Positions 27,041 through 36,987 of a stretch of 64,000 nucleotides of DNA are shown piece after piece. A model generated the notes under the pieces. That model was not told where the DNA came from, did not search any database, and saw only the letters and a list, made by a program, of their open reading frames with translations. Every line of letters begins with the position of its first letter. Positions within the stretch are counted from its first letter, which is position 1. Origin of the DNA: CAWFZT01 sp963820415 (lineage in GTDB: Bacteria; Chloroflexota; Anaerolineae; Anaerolineales; Anaerolineaceae); the NCBI GenBank assembly GCA_963820415.1, contig CAWFZT010000008.1, positions 186,001 to 250,000 on the forward strand, read 5' to 3'. A program made the translations under genes and the position numbers.

Positions 27041-28773
27041 GGGCTAGAAATCATGGCGATAAAGGCATCCACAACCTGTGGATCAAAATAAATACCCCGA
27101 TTTTCGATGAGATATTTTAAGACCTCTTCCTCAGGTATGGCTTTTCTGTAAATACGGTCGGAAATCATTGCATTCCAGACATCTGCAACTGTAAAGATGC
27201 GTGCTGCGAGGGGAATCTCCTCACCTTTCAACCCGCGCGGGTATCCGCTGCCGTCCCATTTCTCATGGTGACAATAAGGGATATCGATGGCTGGCTGTAG
27301 ATATTCGATTTGGGAAAGCATCTCATAGGCGTATTGGGGATGTTTACGCATTTCAGCCCATTCTGTTTCTGTAAGCTCTCCTGGCTTCTTCAAAATAATA
27401 TCCGGTACCCCAATCTTACCTACGTCATGCAAAAGTGCGCCGCGGTACATATTGGTCAGATCCGTTTCTGATAACCCCATTCTCTGCGCCAGCCGTACGG
27501 CCAGCTCAGTAACTAGCTCTGAGTGTTGGGCTGTTTCATTATCTCGCAAGTCAATCGCTCCCGACCAGCCCAATAACGTGCTGTCGTAGGCTTTCATCAG
27601 ATCGTTATGCGATTGGGTTATGCTGGCGATCATGCGGTTGAAATTCTCGGTTAGGACGGTCACTTCATCGTGGGATTGAGGCTGGACTTTTACGCGTAGA
27701 TTCCCTTTGGCGATTTCTTTTGAAGCGCTCACCAAATTTAGCAATGGACGCGTGATAAAGTTGGCGATTATTCCACCGGTAATCAGGACTAAGAATAGTC
27801 CTAACCCAACCAGGATGGCGATTTGAAACCGGGTACTGCTGCTGGTTTGGATAAGAAAGTTTTTAGGGATGGCTGTACCAATCAACCCGGCGTTATTTCC
27901 GTGTAACTTCCAGGCTCCCAAGATTTCGGCATAATCGATATTACTAAAGGTCAGGCTGCGCTGGCGATCACCATCTATGCGCAGACTGCTGTCGGCTTGT
28001 GTTGCGATGACAGTCTGGACTTCATCTGTGGTAAGCGAGGGTCCAGTGTAGGTACTGGCAACCGGCATTCCGTTTAAATCATAGATAGTTACCTGGGCAA
28101 GGATATCCTTGCGCATATTTTGGACCAGGTCAGTCATTGTTCTACCCACCAGCACCACCCCGGCGAAGTCGCCTGCGCTGTCGTACACCGGTCCAGATAC
28201 ATAAAAATAATCACCCCAATCAGCCCGCCCCAGGCCGCTATATTTATCCGCCTTGTGATCCGCCTGATCATCGATCACATTTTCAATAAAGGGCCACTGC
28301 CGGTAATTAAATTCCCCTCCGGAAGCGAAAAGATAATCTTCAACTTTTTGACTGTCAGGACGATGGCGCATACTCAACACCAATTTTCCCTGGGTGTCGA
28401 GGAACTCAACCGCGTCTTCTTGATGGCCGATGGTCAGGCCCCAGGTATCCAGGCGAAGCTGTTCTGAATTCCTGGCCTTGAGCGCATCTCCAACCCCCCG
28501 GGTATAGGCGAGCAGCCTCAATGTATCCAGGCGTTGGTTTTCCTCTTTCACCATCCATTCAGAAGCCAGCCTGCCGCTTTCCACAAGTTGAGTATTAAAA
28601 CGCTGGTCAATGTTTTCGAAGATGATCTGATATAAGACGAACGCCATCCCGACCGCCATTCCAAGCGAGATGAGCAAAAACGGTACGGTAATTTTTGCCC
28701 GGATCGGGATCCATAAGCCTGAGGATTGGCCATCCGGGCTGTTCCGCTTTGCGCTAAAATTTATCCCCACCAT
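27037..28773 (-). CDS. Membrane HD-GYP cyclic-di-GMP phosphodiesterase with cache and HAMP domains
   Basis: About 578 residues from ATG 28773 (AGGA eight bases before). One helix (ITVPFLLISLGMAVGMAFVL), an extracytoplasmic cache-like sensor, a second helix near residue 330, a HAMP domain (ITRPLLNLVSASKEIAKGNL) and a C-terminal HD-GYP domain with LLHDVGKIGVPD and HHEKWDGSGYPRGLKGEEIP. HD-GYP enzymes hydrolyse c-di-GMP using a bimetal site; all key residues are present. The extracytoplasmic domain should sense a small ligand. Its stop overlaps the downstream membrane protein (ATGA), so the two are translationally coupled. In-frame starts further upstream lack a ribosome-binding site. Confidence 0.9.
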   Translation of the reverse strand: MVGINFSAKRNSPDGQSSGLWIPIRAKITVPFLLISLGMAVGMAFVLYQIIFENIDQRFNTQLVESGRLASEWMVKEENQRLDTLRLLAYTRGVGDALKARNSEQLRLDTWGLTIGHQEDAVEFLDTQGKLVLSMRHRPDSQKVEDYLFASGGEFNYRQWPFIENVIDDQADHKADKYSGLGRADWGDYFYVSGPVYDSAGDFAGVVLVGRTMTDLVQNMRKDILAQVTIYDLNGMPVASTYTGPSLTTDEVQTVIATQADSSLRIDGDRQRSLTFSNIDYAEILGAWKLHGNNAGLIGTAIPKNFLIQTSSSTRFQIAILVGLGLFLVLITGGIIANFITRPLLNLVSASKEIAKGNLRVKVQPQSHDEVTVLTENFNRMIASITQSHNDLMKAYDSTLLGWSGAIDLRDNETAQHSELVTELAVRLAQRMGLSETDLTNMYRGALLHDVGKIGVPDIILKKPGELTETEWAEMRKHPQYAYEMLSQIEYLQPAIDIPYCHHEKWDGSGYPRGLKGEEIPLAARIFTVADVWNAMISDRIYRKAIPEEEVLKYLIENRGIYFDPQVVDAFIAMISSP

Positions 28774-29102
28774 GCTGCTTTTCCTAATCCTGGACATATT
28801 CAATCGAAAGAATTTCGAACAGGAACAACTGTTAATCAAACCATTAGAGAACATCCCCAAACCATCTCAATGGCCGGTCAGCCCTTTTAAATCCCAAATA
28901 GAAGTAGTATTACAACAACTACTTTCAATTACATTATTGGTGAAAGTACATCATTTGTCAAGAAATTCTTAAGAAACTGTAATTCATAATTTCCCATCCC
29001 CTCCATATCTGTTCTTCCATTATCCCAAATCAGCAATCAGCAATCTTCATTCTACAATTCTCCTCCTTCTTTTTGAGGACATCGAATCCTTCTATAGTAT
29101 GG

Positions 29103-29131
29103 TTGACTTCTGACTCTGACCTGGTTAGACT
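29103..29131 (+). promoter_or_regulatory. Promoter of the molybdopterin oxidoreductase-pirin pair
   Basis: TTGACT (29103-29108), a 17-base spacer and TAGACT (29126-29131), 53 bases before the start codon. The rest of 28,774-29,102 is AT-rich and holds no recognisable gene. Confidence 0.6.
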
Positions 29132-29183
29132 TAACCATAAGCTATGGCAAATAGCGGTTGTATTGTGTTAACGGAGGCTTTTT

Positions 29184-30860
29184 ATGAAACGGTCTTTCGT
29201 ATTAGTGGGAGCCATGTTTGGCTTGCTCACCAGCCTGGCGCTGATGGCCGTGTCTTATCTCGGAAATTTATTGGTTGGACTGCCTTTTCTGCCTTTCGAC
29301 CTGTTCGATTGGCTTACCCGCCGCCTGCCCGGCTCAGTCGTCGAAACCGGCATCCGCAGCATGGTAGCCATTATCACGGCCCTGCGCCTAGGCCCCACCG
29401 CTTCCACCGCCAAGCTGGCCGAGCAGATCCAGGCGCTGGGATTGGTGACGATCACCGGGGTGGTCTTCGGCCTGGTGATGGGCTGGGTGGCGGCCACACG
29501 CCGAACCTGGCTGGCCTCCACCGGCTGGGTGGGCGGCGTGCTGCTGTGGCTGGGCATGGCCCTGGCTGAAACCAACCTGCCCCAGGCCGTTCCCAACCTC
29601 CTGTTCTTCGGCCTGGTCTGGCTGCTGGTCCTGCTGCTGGGCTGGGGCTGGCTGCTCTACCGCATTATGGATAACTACGCCGGGGACACCGCCCTGCTGG
29701 CGGCGGTGAACAGCCTGGCCAGGGTGCCCACCCTGACGTCGCGCGGCTCGCTCACCCGCCGTAATTTCCTCATCACAGCAGCCAGCGGGGCGGCCGGGTT
29801 GGTCATCCTGGTGCTTGGCCTGGTCAACTTCCGCCGCGACGAACCAGCGCCCTCCGCCCAGGAGAACCCTGTCCAGGCGCCCGCTCCTACCTACAACCAG
29901 CCGTATGGCCCGCAATACACCTCCGGGCCAGCCACATCGCCTTCGCCAGCGGAGCTGGCCAGCCGCTTCGACCCGGCCCCGGGCACACGTCCGGAAGTTG
30001 TCTCGGCCAAGGACTTTTACCGCATCGACATCAACACCGTGCCGGCGGCGATCGACGGCGTCGCCTGGCGGCTGGCCATAGCCGGCCTGGTCAATAAGCC
30101 CGCCTCGATGACCCTGGATAACATCCTCAACCACGCCAGCGTTTCGCAGGCGGTCACCCTGTCGTGCATTTCCAACCAGGTGGGCGGAGACCTGATCGGC
30201 AACAACTTCTGGACAGGCGTGCCCTTCAAGGACATCCTGGCCGAAGTGGGCCTGCAGCCCACCGCCACGTGGATTTCGTTCATGGCCGCGGACGGTTTTT
30301 ACGAATCTATGTCGGTCAAAGAGGCCATGGACCCGCGCTGCTTGCTGGTCTACGCCATGAACGGGCAGCTCCTGCTCCCAGAGCACGGCTTTCCCCTGCG
30401 CATTTACATCCCCAACCATTATGGCATGAAACAACCCAAGTGGCTGACCCAGATCAACCTGACCAATAAACCCGCCGCCGGCTACTGGGTGGAGCGCGGC
30501 TGGGATATGGATGCTTTTCCGCAAACCACTTCGGTGATCGACACCCAGGCGGTGAAAAAGAGCTCGATCGCCGCGGATGGAACGCTCCCGCTGGGCGGCA
30601 TTGCCTGGTCAGGCGTGCGCGGCATCCAGAAGGTGGAAGTGCAGGTCGATAACAGCGCCTGGACGCCGGTCAAGCTGCGCACTCCGGCGCTCAGCCCGCT
30701 AACCTGGGTGCAGTGGCGCTACGATTGGAAAGCCGTCCCCGGGTCGCACACGCTCACGGTGCGCGCCACCGACGGCACGGGCGCCCTGCAAAGCGATCAG
30801 GATGTTGGCCCTGGCCCGTTGGGAGCCACCGGGCTGCACTCGGTGAATCTAGATTTGTAA
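29184..30860 (+). CDS. Membrane-anchored sulfite-oxidase-fold molybdopterin oxidoreductase
   Basis: 558 residues. The first 185 contain four or five hydrophobic helices. SLTRRNFLITAASGAAG at about 190 is a Tat-like motif, followed by another helix and a Pro-rich linker. The C-terminal part is a sulfite-oxidase (Oxidored_molyb) fold with the Mo-ligand Cys in LSCISNQVGG and the HYGMKQPKWLTQI substrate segment, then a Mo-co dimerisation domain. It probably acts outside the membrane on a sulfoxide or sulfite-like substrate, with the helices as anchor. GGAGG precedes the ATG. A pirin gene follows after 12 bases. Confidence 0.85.
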   Translation: MKRSFVLVGAMFGLLTSLALMAVSYLGNLLVGLPFLPFDLFDWLTRRLPGSVVETGIRSMVAIITALRLGPTASTAKLAEQIQALGLVTITGVVFGLVMGWVAATRRTWLASTGWVGGVLLWLGMALAETNLPQAVPNLLFFGLVWLLVLLLGWGWLLYRIMDNYAGDTALLAAVNSLARVPTLTSRGSLTRRNFLITAASGAAGLVILVLGLVNFRRDEPAPSAQENPVQAPAPTYNQPYGPQYTSGPATSPSPAELASRFDPAPGTRPEVVSAKDFYRIDINTVPAAIDGVAWRLAIAGLVNKPASMTLDNILNHASVSQAVTLSCISNQVGGDLIGNNFWTGVPFKDILAEVGLQPTATWISFMAADGFYESMSVKEAMDPRCLLVYAMNGQLLLPEHGFPLRIYIPNHYGMKQPKWLTQINLTNKPAAGYWVERGWDMDAFPQTTSVIDTQAVKKSSIAADGTLPLGGIAWSGVRGIQKVEVQVDNSAWTPVKLRTPALSPLTWVQWRYDWKAVPGSHTLTVRATDGTGALQSDQDVGPGPLGATGLHSVNLDL

Positions 30861-30872
30861 AAGGAAAGAAGT

Positions 30873-31766
30873 ATGCCGTCACAACCTCGTCTCGTCAGAA
30901 AAGTCGTCCAGCCCCAGAGCGTCATGGAAGGGGCGGGGGTGCTGGTCAGGCGCAGCTTCCCCGGCCGCGCCCTGGATTTCCCCGACCCATTTCTGCTTTT
31001 CGACCACTTCGGCTCGGATGACCCGCAGGATTATCTGGCCGGCTTCCCACTGCACCCGCACCGCGGCATCGAGACCGTTACCTACATGCTGGCCGGTACG
31101 GTCAATCACCGTGACAGCATCGGCAATTCCGGCGCCATCGGGGCGGGCGACGTGCAGTGGATGACCGCCGGCGGGGGTATCCTGCACGAGGAGATGCCCC
31201 AGCCGGTTGAGGGAAAAATGGAAGGCTTCCAATTGTGGGTCAACCTGCCTGCCCAGTTGAAGATGACCCGCCCGCGCTACCAGGGGATCTCCGCTAACGA
31301 TGTGCCGGTCGTGCAGTCGGAGAACGGTGTCAGCGTGCACGTCATCGCCGGCTACGTCGAAAATGTGCGCGGGCCGGTCGTGGGCATCGCCGCCGATCCG
31401 GTCTACCTGGATGTGCACCTGGCCGCCGAGGCGCGCGTCAGCATCCCGACCGTCCCCGGGCATACCGTGCTGGCCTACCTTTACCACGGCCGGGCCGACT
31501 TTTTCACCTGCGCCGAAGGCGTGGTCGACATCATCGCCGGCGAGCTTCCCGTGCCGGCGCAGATTAACGCCCCGCGCCTGCTGGTATTCAGCGACGGCGA
31601 CCAGGTGACCGCCTGCGCCGGGCCGCAGGCCGCCCGCTTCCTGCTGATGATGGGCAAACCCACTGGCGAGCCGATCGTACGCTACGGGCCGTTCGTGATG
31701 AACACCCAGCAGGAGATCGCCCAGGCCCTGCAGGACCTGCGCAACGGCACCTTTGTAAAGAGGTAA
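30873..31766 (+). CDS. Pirin-family protein
   Basis: 297 residues forming two cupins. The iron site is visible as FPLHPHRGIETVTYML and ILHEEMPQ. Pirins are Fe-binding; some have quercetin dioxygenase activity and others act as redox regulators. AAGGAAAG precedes the ATG. Close spacing to the molybdopterin gene suggests one transcript. Confidence 0.9.
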   Translation: MPSQPRLVRKVVQPQSVMEGAGVLVRRSFPGRALDFPDPFLLFDHFGSDDPQDYLAGFPLHPHRGIETVTYMLAGTVNHRDSIGNSGAIGAGDVQWMTAGGGILHEEMPQPVEGKMEGFQLWVNLPAQLKMTRPRYQGISANDVPVVQSENGVSVHVIAGYVENVRGPVVGIAADPVYLDVHLAAEARVSIPTVPGHTVLAYLYHGRADFFTCAEGVVDIIAGELPVPAQINAPRLLVFSDGDQVTACAGPQAARFLLMMGKPTGEPIVRYGPFVMNTQQEIAQALQDLRNGTFVKR

Positions 31767-31844
31767 AACCACGTAAACAGGCAAGAAGCCGTTAGCTGAA
31801 AGTTAATCGCCGCCTCAAGGGGAAAGAATGGATAGGGTAGAGGT

Positions 31845-32093
31845 ATGTCTATTAGCCAAAATGTGAAAGATCGCACCTGGAAAGAAATCAGGGAAGCCAG
31901 GATCACCGGCATGGTAGAGCATGCCAGGAAACTAAGCATCGTTCTCCTGTCGTATGAAGGGCCTCTATCCGTTTGCCCCACCTGTGGTGGGCGTATCAGT
32001 GATAAATGGACGCACATTTCCGACCCCTCGGGAGTCGGCTGCCACGGTTTTCTGACCAAAGAGGTGCGAGAGTTCCGCAAAAATGAATATTAA
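31845..32093 (+). CDS. Small hypothetical protein with a CxxC motif
   Basis: 82 residues beginning MSISQNVKDRTWKEI. A CPTCGGRI pair and later GCHGF could bind zinc. A purine-rich GGTAGAGGT lies directly before the ATG. No family is recognised; composition fits coding sequence. Confidence 0.45.
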   Translation: MSISQNVKDRTWKEIREARITGMVEHARKLSIVLLSYEGPLSVCPTCGGRISDKWTHISDPSGVGCHGFLTKEVREFRKNEY

Positions 32094-32130
32094 TGACCTG
32101 AAAAACCTGGCAAGAAGCTCTTGGTTGGTT

Positions 32131-32254
32131 ACCTTGCGAAGGTTTAGAGCAATCCTCTCTCTTTGACAAATACCCTTCGCAAGGTTTCGTGTTATCAACC
32201 TTGCGAAGGGTTCAGGATTAACTGCGAGGTGCTGTTGGAAAACCTTCGCAAGGG
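32131..32254. repeat. Intergenic palindrome family B, tandem pair
   Basis: Four arms alternate: ACCTTGCGAAGGT (32131), CCCTTCGCAAGGT (about 32173), AACCTTGCGAAGGG (about 32198) and AACCTTCGCAAGGG (32241). Each arm is itself nearly palindromic (CCTTGCGAAGG). Related copies are at 37.0, 39.6 and 58.5 kb. Confidence 0.8.
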
Positions 32255-32290
32255 AAGCTGGCTACTTTGGTAGAAAAACTCGATTTCATT

Positions 32291-33044
32291 TTAGTCCAGG
32301 CCCTCTAACGCGTAGCGGATGAACGCCAGCGTCCCGTCTACATCCTCTGGCGAAGAATCCTCTCCCCCAAGGTGGCGGCCCTCCCAGGCGCGGCTGGATC
32401 AGGGGAACCCAGCAATCCCCCAGATTCTGCTGCGCCCAAGACGCGGCGCTGGCCTTCGAGACGACCTCGCCATTTTGCAGTGTATAAAGGATGCGGCACA
32501 GCGATAGGACAATGAAAGACTGGTAGCCACGGAACTGCATTTGGGCCGGTTCATCGAGGATGTGCGCCGCCCACCCAGACAGGTTGATCCGCATGGCCTG
32601 CTGCAGTTGGGCAGGGCCGACAGGTTCGATGAAAGTTTGCGGGGCAGGGCCGGCCAGCGTGATGCCGCCTTGGCGCAGGACATAGCGGTGCACATCCCAG
32701 GTCTGGTCGTGCTCGGCCATTTTCAAGCGCTCACCCTGGCCGCGCTCGAGATTGGGATGCAGGGCATGCGCCGGTTCGTAGCGCCGGATGGCCGGCAGGG
32801 AAATGTAAGAGCCTTCTAACTGGATCGCCCAAATGGAATCCATCTGGGCGATGCGGTCGTGCATGGCCTGGAGTGAGTAGAAAAGGTCGCCGGAGATGTC
32901 CACATCCGTGACGACAATGAAATCGATGTCGCTGTCCTGGTCGAAACCGCCGCTGGCCAGCGAGCCATCCAAATACATGCCAATAAAATGACCTTCCAGA
33001 ATGGGCTGGATGCTCTCGAATAATTCAAGCAGTAGAGCGTTCAC
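32291..33044 (-). pseudogene. Nucleotidyltransferase of the ANT(3'')/AadA type with a 3' frameshift
   Basis: The N-terminus carries the nucleotidyltransferase signature YLDGSLASGGFDQDSDIDFIVV (residues 24-45), followed by an AadA-like helical domain (VLSLCRILYTLQNGEVVSKASAASWA). After WVPLIQ near 32,395 the original end, RAWEGRHLGGEDSS...LAFIRYALEGLD with TAA at 32293-32291, lies in a different frame; the unshifted frame gives a low-complexity Gly/Arg tail. One extra base explains it. AadA-type enzymes adenylylate aminoglycosides; chromosomal homologues often have unknown substrates. Confidence 0.7.
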
Positions 33045-33066
33045 GTCAGGGTAAGGGGTAGGGTTA

Positions 33067-34194
33067 TTAATCCCGGTACTCCTCCGCCATTTTAATGCGT
33101 TTACTCAGCGCCGGGTGCGAGTAAAGCAGGAACTCCACCCAAGGCTCGGGATCGGTTTCGGCCAGGTTCTGGTTGGCCAGGCGCGCCAGCGCCGAGGCGA
33201 ACGCCGCCGGCTTGTGCGTGCTGTCCAGGGCATACTGGTCGGCTAGCCGTTCGCGCCAGCGCGACCAGCCGCCGGTCAGCGGCATGGTCACCAGCCCGAA
33301 AGCCCCCAACACCAGCCCAAACAGCGGCATGGTGGCCGGGTCGGAAGGCCCCCCGGCGCCCATAGCCGCCGCCCCCCAGCGTAGCGCCAGGGCGGCCAGG
33401 AACAACCCGAGCAGGTTGATCAGGCTGCCAAAGGTGATGCCTAGCAGGATATCGCGGTGCACCTGGTGGCCCAGTTCGTGCGCCAGCACCGTCTCGATCT
33501 CATCGAGGGTGAATTCCTGGATGAGCGTGTCGCCCAGCACGATACGGCGGGTGTTGCCCATGCCGGTCAGGGCGGCGTTGGCGGCCTTGGTACGCTTGCT
33601 CATGTCGAAGGTGAACACCCCCTGCACCCTCGTCCCGGCCCGGGCAGCCAGGCGGGTCAGGCGCTCGGCCAACTCAGCATGTTCCTCGCCCAGCGGGACA
33701 AACTTGTTGAAGAGCGGCATGATCAGCACCGGGGCCAGGTTGGAAAGGATGACGGTGAAAAAGACCAGCAGGAGGCCGGCCCACAGCCACCACAAAGCCT
33801 GCGAGACACGCAGCAGCCAGTAGATGGCTTCCAGCAGCAGCAGTCCCAGCACCCCGCTGATTGCCAGGCCGATGAGCTGGTCCTTGATCCACCCGCCCAG
33901 CGTCTGCACGGATTGGTCGAAGCGGTGGGGCAGGATGAAATCGGAATAGTAGGAAAGCGGCAGGTCAATCAGCAGGTAAATCCCGCCAAATAGGATGGCA
34001 AAAGCGGCCACCAGCAGCCACGCGCTGGACATCCAGATTTGCAGGGCGCGGCGTAGGGCCAGCGCGCCGCCGCTCGCCAGCCAGGCCAGCAGGTAAACTG
34101 CCCCGACCCCCAGATCTACCAGCATCAGCCGGCGCTGGATGCGGGCGTACACCTTGGCCTTTTCTTGCCGCGCCGGATCGATTGTGTTGGACAT
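33067..34194 (-). CDS. M48-family membrane zinc metalloprotease (Ste24/HtpX-like)
   Basis: 375 residues with helices near the N-terminus and mid-protein, the zinc motif HELGHQVHRD and the downstream Glu segment ERLADQYALD. The layout matches Ste24-type CAAX proteases. Likely membrane-protein quality control or peptide processing. It is 22 bases from the adenylyltransferase gene. Confidence 0.9.
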   Translation of the reverse strand: MSNTIDPARQEKAKVYARIQRRLMLVDLGVGAVYLLAWLASGGALALRRALQIWMSSAWLLVAAFAILFGGIYLLIDLPLSYYSDFILPHRFDQSVQTLGGWIKDQLIGLAISGVLGLLLLEAIYWLLRVSQALWWLWAGLLLVFFTVILSNLAPVLIMPLFNKFVPLGEEHAELAERLTRLAARAGTRVQGVFTFDMSKRTKAANAALTGMGNTRRIVLGDTLIQEFTLDEIETVLAHELGHQVHRDILLGITFGSLINLLGLFLAALALRWGAAAMGAGGPSDPATMPLFGLVLGAFGLVTMPLTGGWSRWRERLADQYALDSTHKPAAFASALARLANQNLAETDPEPWVEFLLYSHPALSKRIKMAEEYRD

Positions 34195-34260
34195 ACGCCG
34201 ATTATAGCATTGTAGATTGAGGATTGTCGATTGCTGATTGAGGTGAACCTTAGCAGGTTG

Positions 34261-34292
34261 ACGTCTTACACTGTCCAGAACTCTCCCCTACG
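34261..34292. repeat. Intergenic palindrome family A, half copy
   Basis: ACGTCTTACACTGTCCAG and CTCTCCCCTACG match the right half of family A copies; the left half is missing. Confidence 0.5.
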
Positions 34293-34345
34293 TTTAATAA
34301 GACTATAATAGAAATAACAATTACGCGTACTTTCGGAGGTGACCT

Positions 34346-35251
34346 ATGCCACGTGTGTCGATTGTCAAAGGCGACGACCGCTTCGCCAACGTGCTTCAGG
34401 CGCTGGAACTGGCGGGGAACGACGTAAAACGAAAGATCGGCGGGCGCGTGCTAGTCAAGGTCAACACGGTCATGCAGGATGCGCCGCTAGCAAATACCCA
34501 CCCCGAGGCGCTGCGGGCGCTGCTGGCCTTCTTGAAGCCGCTCAAACCCGAGCGGGTATGGGTGGGCGAGGCCAGCGGAGACGTTCAGGCGCTGTTCCAG
34601 GCCAGCGGTTTTGCCGCCCTACAAAGCGAGTTTGATTTCACCTACGTCGATTTCAACTCGCTGGGCTACGAGCCCTTCGAGCTGATCGACTTGCAGGGTA
34701 ACCCGTTGCCGGCGCGCATCACCCGCGCCGTCTCAGAGTACGACTGCCTGATCTCCCTCTCACTGCCCAAGGCCCACTCCGATGCGGTCATTACCCTTTC
34801 GGGCAAGAATATGATGGGCTTCCTGGAAAATGAGCAGATGTGGCGCATCCACGGTATACGCGAGTTCGGCCGGGACGACAACCTCGTCATTTGCACTAAA
34901 ACCATCCACAAAAACCTGCGCAGGTTGATGGCCCGGGTGCGCCCGGATGTGGCGGTGCTGGACGGTTTCCACTCCTTCGAAGGCGGGCGCGTGCCGCAGT
35001 GCGCAGATGGCGATTACGTCGAACCCCATCTGGCGCTGGCAGGAGCGGACTTCGTTGCCGTGGACACAGTGGCGGCTCAGGTATTCGGCTTCGACCCCCA
35101 GGAGATCGGCTACCTGGTGTACGCCGCTCGAGATGGCTACGGCACGCTGAATATGCAGCAGATCGAGCTGACCGGCGTCCCGCTGGCGCAGGCGCGCTTC
35201 TCGCTCAAGCCCGCCCCGCGCTTCGAAATCCTCAAGCAGTGGAGGGATTGA
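34346..35251 (+). CDS. DUF362-domain protein
   Basis: 301 residues. LVKVNTVMQDAPLANTHPEAL, LPKAHSDAVITLSGKNMMG and VLDGFHSFEGG are typical of DUF362, often found with iron-sulfur proteins; this copy has no ferredoxin cysteines. Reaction unknown. GGAGGTGA precedes the ATG. Confidence 0.85.
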   Translation: MPRVSIVKGDDRFANVLQALELAGNDVKRKIGGRVLVKVNTVMQDAPLANTHPEALRALLAFLKPLKPERVWVGEASGDVQALFQASGFAALQSEFDFTYVDFNSLGYEPFELIDLQGNPLPARITRAVSEYDCLISLSLPKAHSDAVITLSGKNMMGFLENEQMWRIHGIREFGRDDNLVICTKTIHKNLRRLMARVRPDVAVLDGFHSFEGGRVPQCADGDYVEPHLALAGADFVAVDTVAAQVFGFDPQEIGYLVYAARDGYGTLNMQQIELTGVPLAQARFSLKPAPRFEILKQWRD

Positions 35252-35302
35252 GGATTGATGATTTTTGATTGATGCTTGGGGACAATCGGAAAATACAGCT
35301 GC

Positions 35303-35365
35303 TGTAGGGGAGGATCTGGGCAGTGCAAGACGTCAATCCTTTACGGTTCAGACCCTCCCCTACGT
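35303..35365. repeat. Intergenic palindrome family A, copy 4
   Basis: GTAGGGGAGGATCTGGGC (35303) and CAGACCCTCCCCTACG (to 35364) form a near-perfect inverted repeat around about 29 bases. It lies between the DUF362 and ADP-ribosylglycohydrolase genes. Confidence 0.8.
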
Positions 35366-35416
35366 GGGCCCGACAAATCCTTGCTGAAATTATTCATTAC
35401 CTGAAAGGATCATAGC

Positions 35417-36955
35417 ATGAATCTTAACTTGGCAGAATATCTCAATAAAGTCGCCGGCTGCTGGATGGGCAAGAACATCGGTGGGACTCTGGGCGCTCCC
35501 TTCGAATGGCGCCGCCAGGTCAACCAGGTCTCTTTTTACACCCAGGATCTACAGGGCGAAGCGCTGCCCAACGACGACCTGGATATCCAGTTGCTGTGGT
35601 TGGTGGCGCTGGAAGAGCAGGGCGTGGATATCGACGCCCACCTTTTAAGCGAATACTGGCTCCTCTACGTTACCCCGCATTGGGCTGAATATGGCAACGC
35701 CAAGGTGAACCTGCGCGCCGGGCTACCGCCGCCTCTGTCCGGCACCTTCAACAACCCCTACAAGGATTCGTGCGGAGCCTTCATCCGCTCGGAAATTTGG
35801 GCTTGCATTTCCCCGGGCTGCCCGCAGCAAGCCGCCCGCTACGCCTACCAGGATGCCATCATCGACCACGGCCGCGGCGAAGGCGCCTATGCCGAGGTCT
35901 TCACCGCCGCCCTGGAAGCCACTGCCTTCATAGTGCAGGATATCCCGGCGTTGATCAAGATCGCCCTTTCCTACATACCTGTGGAGTGCGCTGTGGCCGG
36001 GGCGGTGCGCCTGGTGCTGGACTGCTATGGGGGCGGGCAGACCTGGCTGGAAGCGCGCTGCCAGGTGTTGGAGCATTTCCGTGGCAGCGCCTTCCAAAAC
36101 AACCCGGAGACGGTGGCCGCCGAAGACCGCGCCAGGGGCTTCGACCAGGGTCAATTCGGCTGGGATGTGCCTTCCAATATCGGCATGCTGCTGATCGGGC
36201 TGCTGTATGGCGAAGGCGACTTTGCCAAAACCCTCACCACGGCGGTCAACTGCGGCGAAGATACCGATTGCACCGGGGCGACGGCCGGCTCGATCTTTGG
36301 CATCTTGAACGGGATAGACGCCATCCCCGAAGGCTGGAAAGCGCCGATTGGGCGCAAAATCAAGACCGCCTGCCTCAACCTGGGCGAACTGGGTTACTTC
36401 GGCAACCAGCTCCCAGCCGATATCGACGAGTTGACCCGCCGTACCGAACAGGCGGCGCGCCAGGTGATCGATCGCTTTCACCTGCCGGTCAGGCTGAGCG
36501 ACGCTCCCACTGACCTGGACGGGCTGCCAGCCGCTGCCCTATTGGCCGGCTCGCAGGCCAGCCTGGCCGAGACGCTCTACGCCAGTCCGAACGGGCCGCT
36601 TTTCCGCTTCGACTTCTTCGATGTCAGCGTGGATTACGTCGACTCGCCCGAAATTTGCGATAACATGCCCAAAACCATCCTCCTGACGGTGTGGAATAAA
36701 TATAAAAACCAGGCCAACCTGCGCCTGCGCTGGCTGGCCCCCGAGGATTGGACGATCAACCCGAGCCGTGAAGGGCAGTTCTTTATCTTCGCCGGCAAGG
36801 CGGACGCCAACCCGCGCCAGCTGTCCTTCACCTTGCAGGCCCCACGCCTGGTAGATGGGCTGGCGCGCCTGGTGGTCGAACTGGCCGTTGACGCCCGCCC
36901 CCAGGTGATGCTGGTGCCCATCACGCTGGTGAATGGGAATTTAAAGCCGGTTTGA
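35417..36955 (+). CDS. ADP-ribosylglycohydrolase-family protein
   Basis: 512 residues. Mg-binding motifs of the DraG/ARH fold: KNIGGTLGAPFEW, LPNDDLDIQ near 52-60 and CGEDTDCTGATAGSI near 278-290. A C-terminal beta domain of about 130 residues follows. The family removes ADP-ribose from proteins or small molecules; the extra domain suggests a nonstandard substrate. AAGGATC precedes the ATG. Confidence 0.85.
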   Translation: MNLNLAEYLNKVAGCWMGKNIGGTLGAPFEWRRQVNQVSFYTQDLQGEALPNDDLDIQLLWLVALEEQGVDIDAHLLSEYWLLYVTPHWAEYGNAKVNLRAGLPPPLSGTFNNPYKDSCGAFIRSEIWACISPGCPQQAARYAYQDAIIDHGRGEGAYAEVFTAALEATAFIVQDIPALIKIALSYIPVECAVAGAVRLVLDCYGGGQTWLEARCQVLEHFRGSAFQNNPETVAAEDRARGFDQGQFGWDVPSNIGMLLIGLLYGEGDFAKTLTTAVNCGEDTDCTGATAGSIFGILNGIDAIPEGWKAPIGRKIKTACLNLGELGYFGNQLPADIDELTRRTEQAARQVIDRFHLPVRLSDAPTDLDGLPAAALLAGSQASLAETLYASPNGPLFRFDFFDVSVDYVDSPEICDNMPKTILLTVWNKYKNQANLRLRWLAPEDWTINPSREGQFFIFAGKADANPRQLSFTLQAPRLVDGLARLVVELAVDARPQVMLVPITLVNGNLKPV

Positions 36956-36987
36956 ATCGAGGTACAAAACTCAGCGGCGTAGGAGGC

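Noticed and set aside
29388..30524. 378-codon minus-strand frame opposite the molybdopterin oxidoreductase
   Set aside because: Antisense shadow with His/Gln-rich composition; sense gene is well supported.
30879..31784. 301-codon minus-strand frame opposite pirin
   Set aside because: Antisense shadow of a convincing pirin gene.
32100..32280. CRISPR-like spacing of CCTTGCGAAGG arms
   Set aside because: Arms alternate in orientation, spacers differ in length and there are only four; no cas genes. It is a palindromic repeat family.
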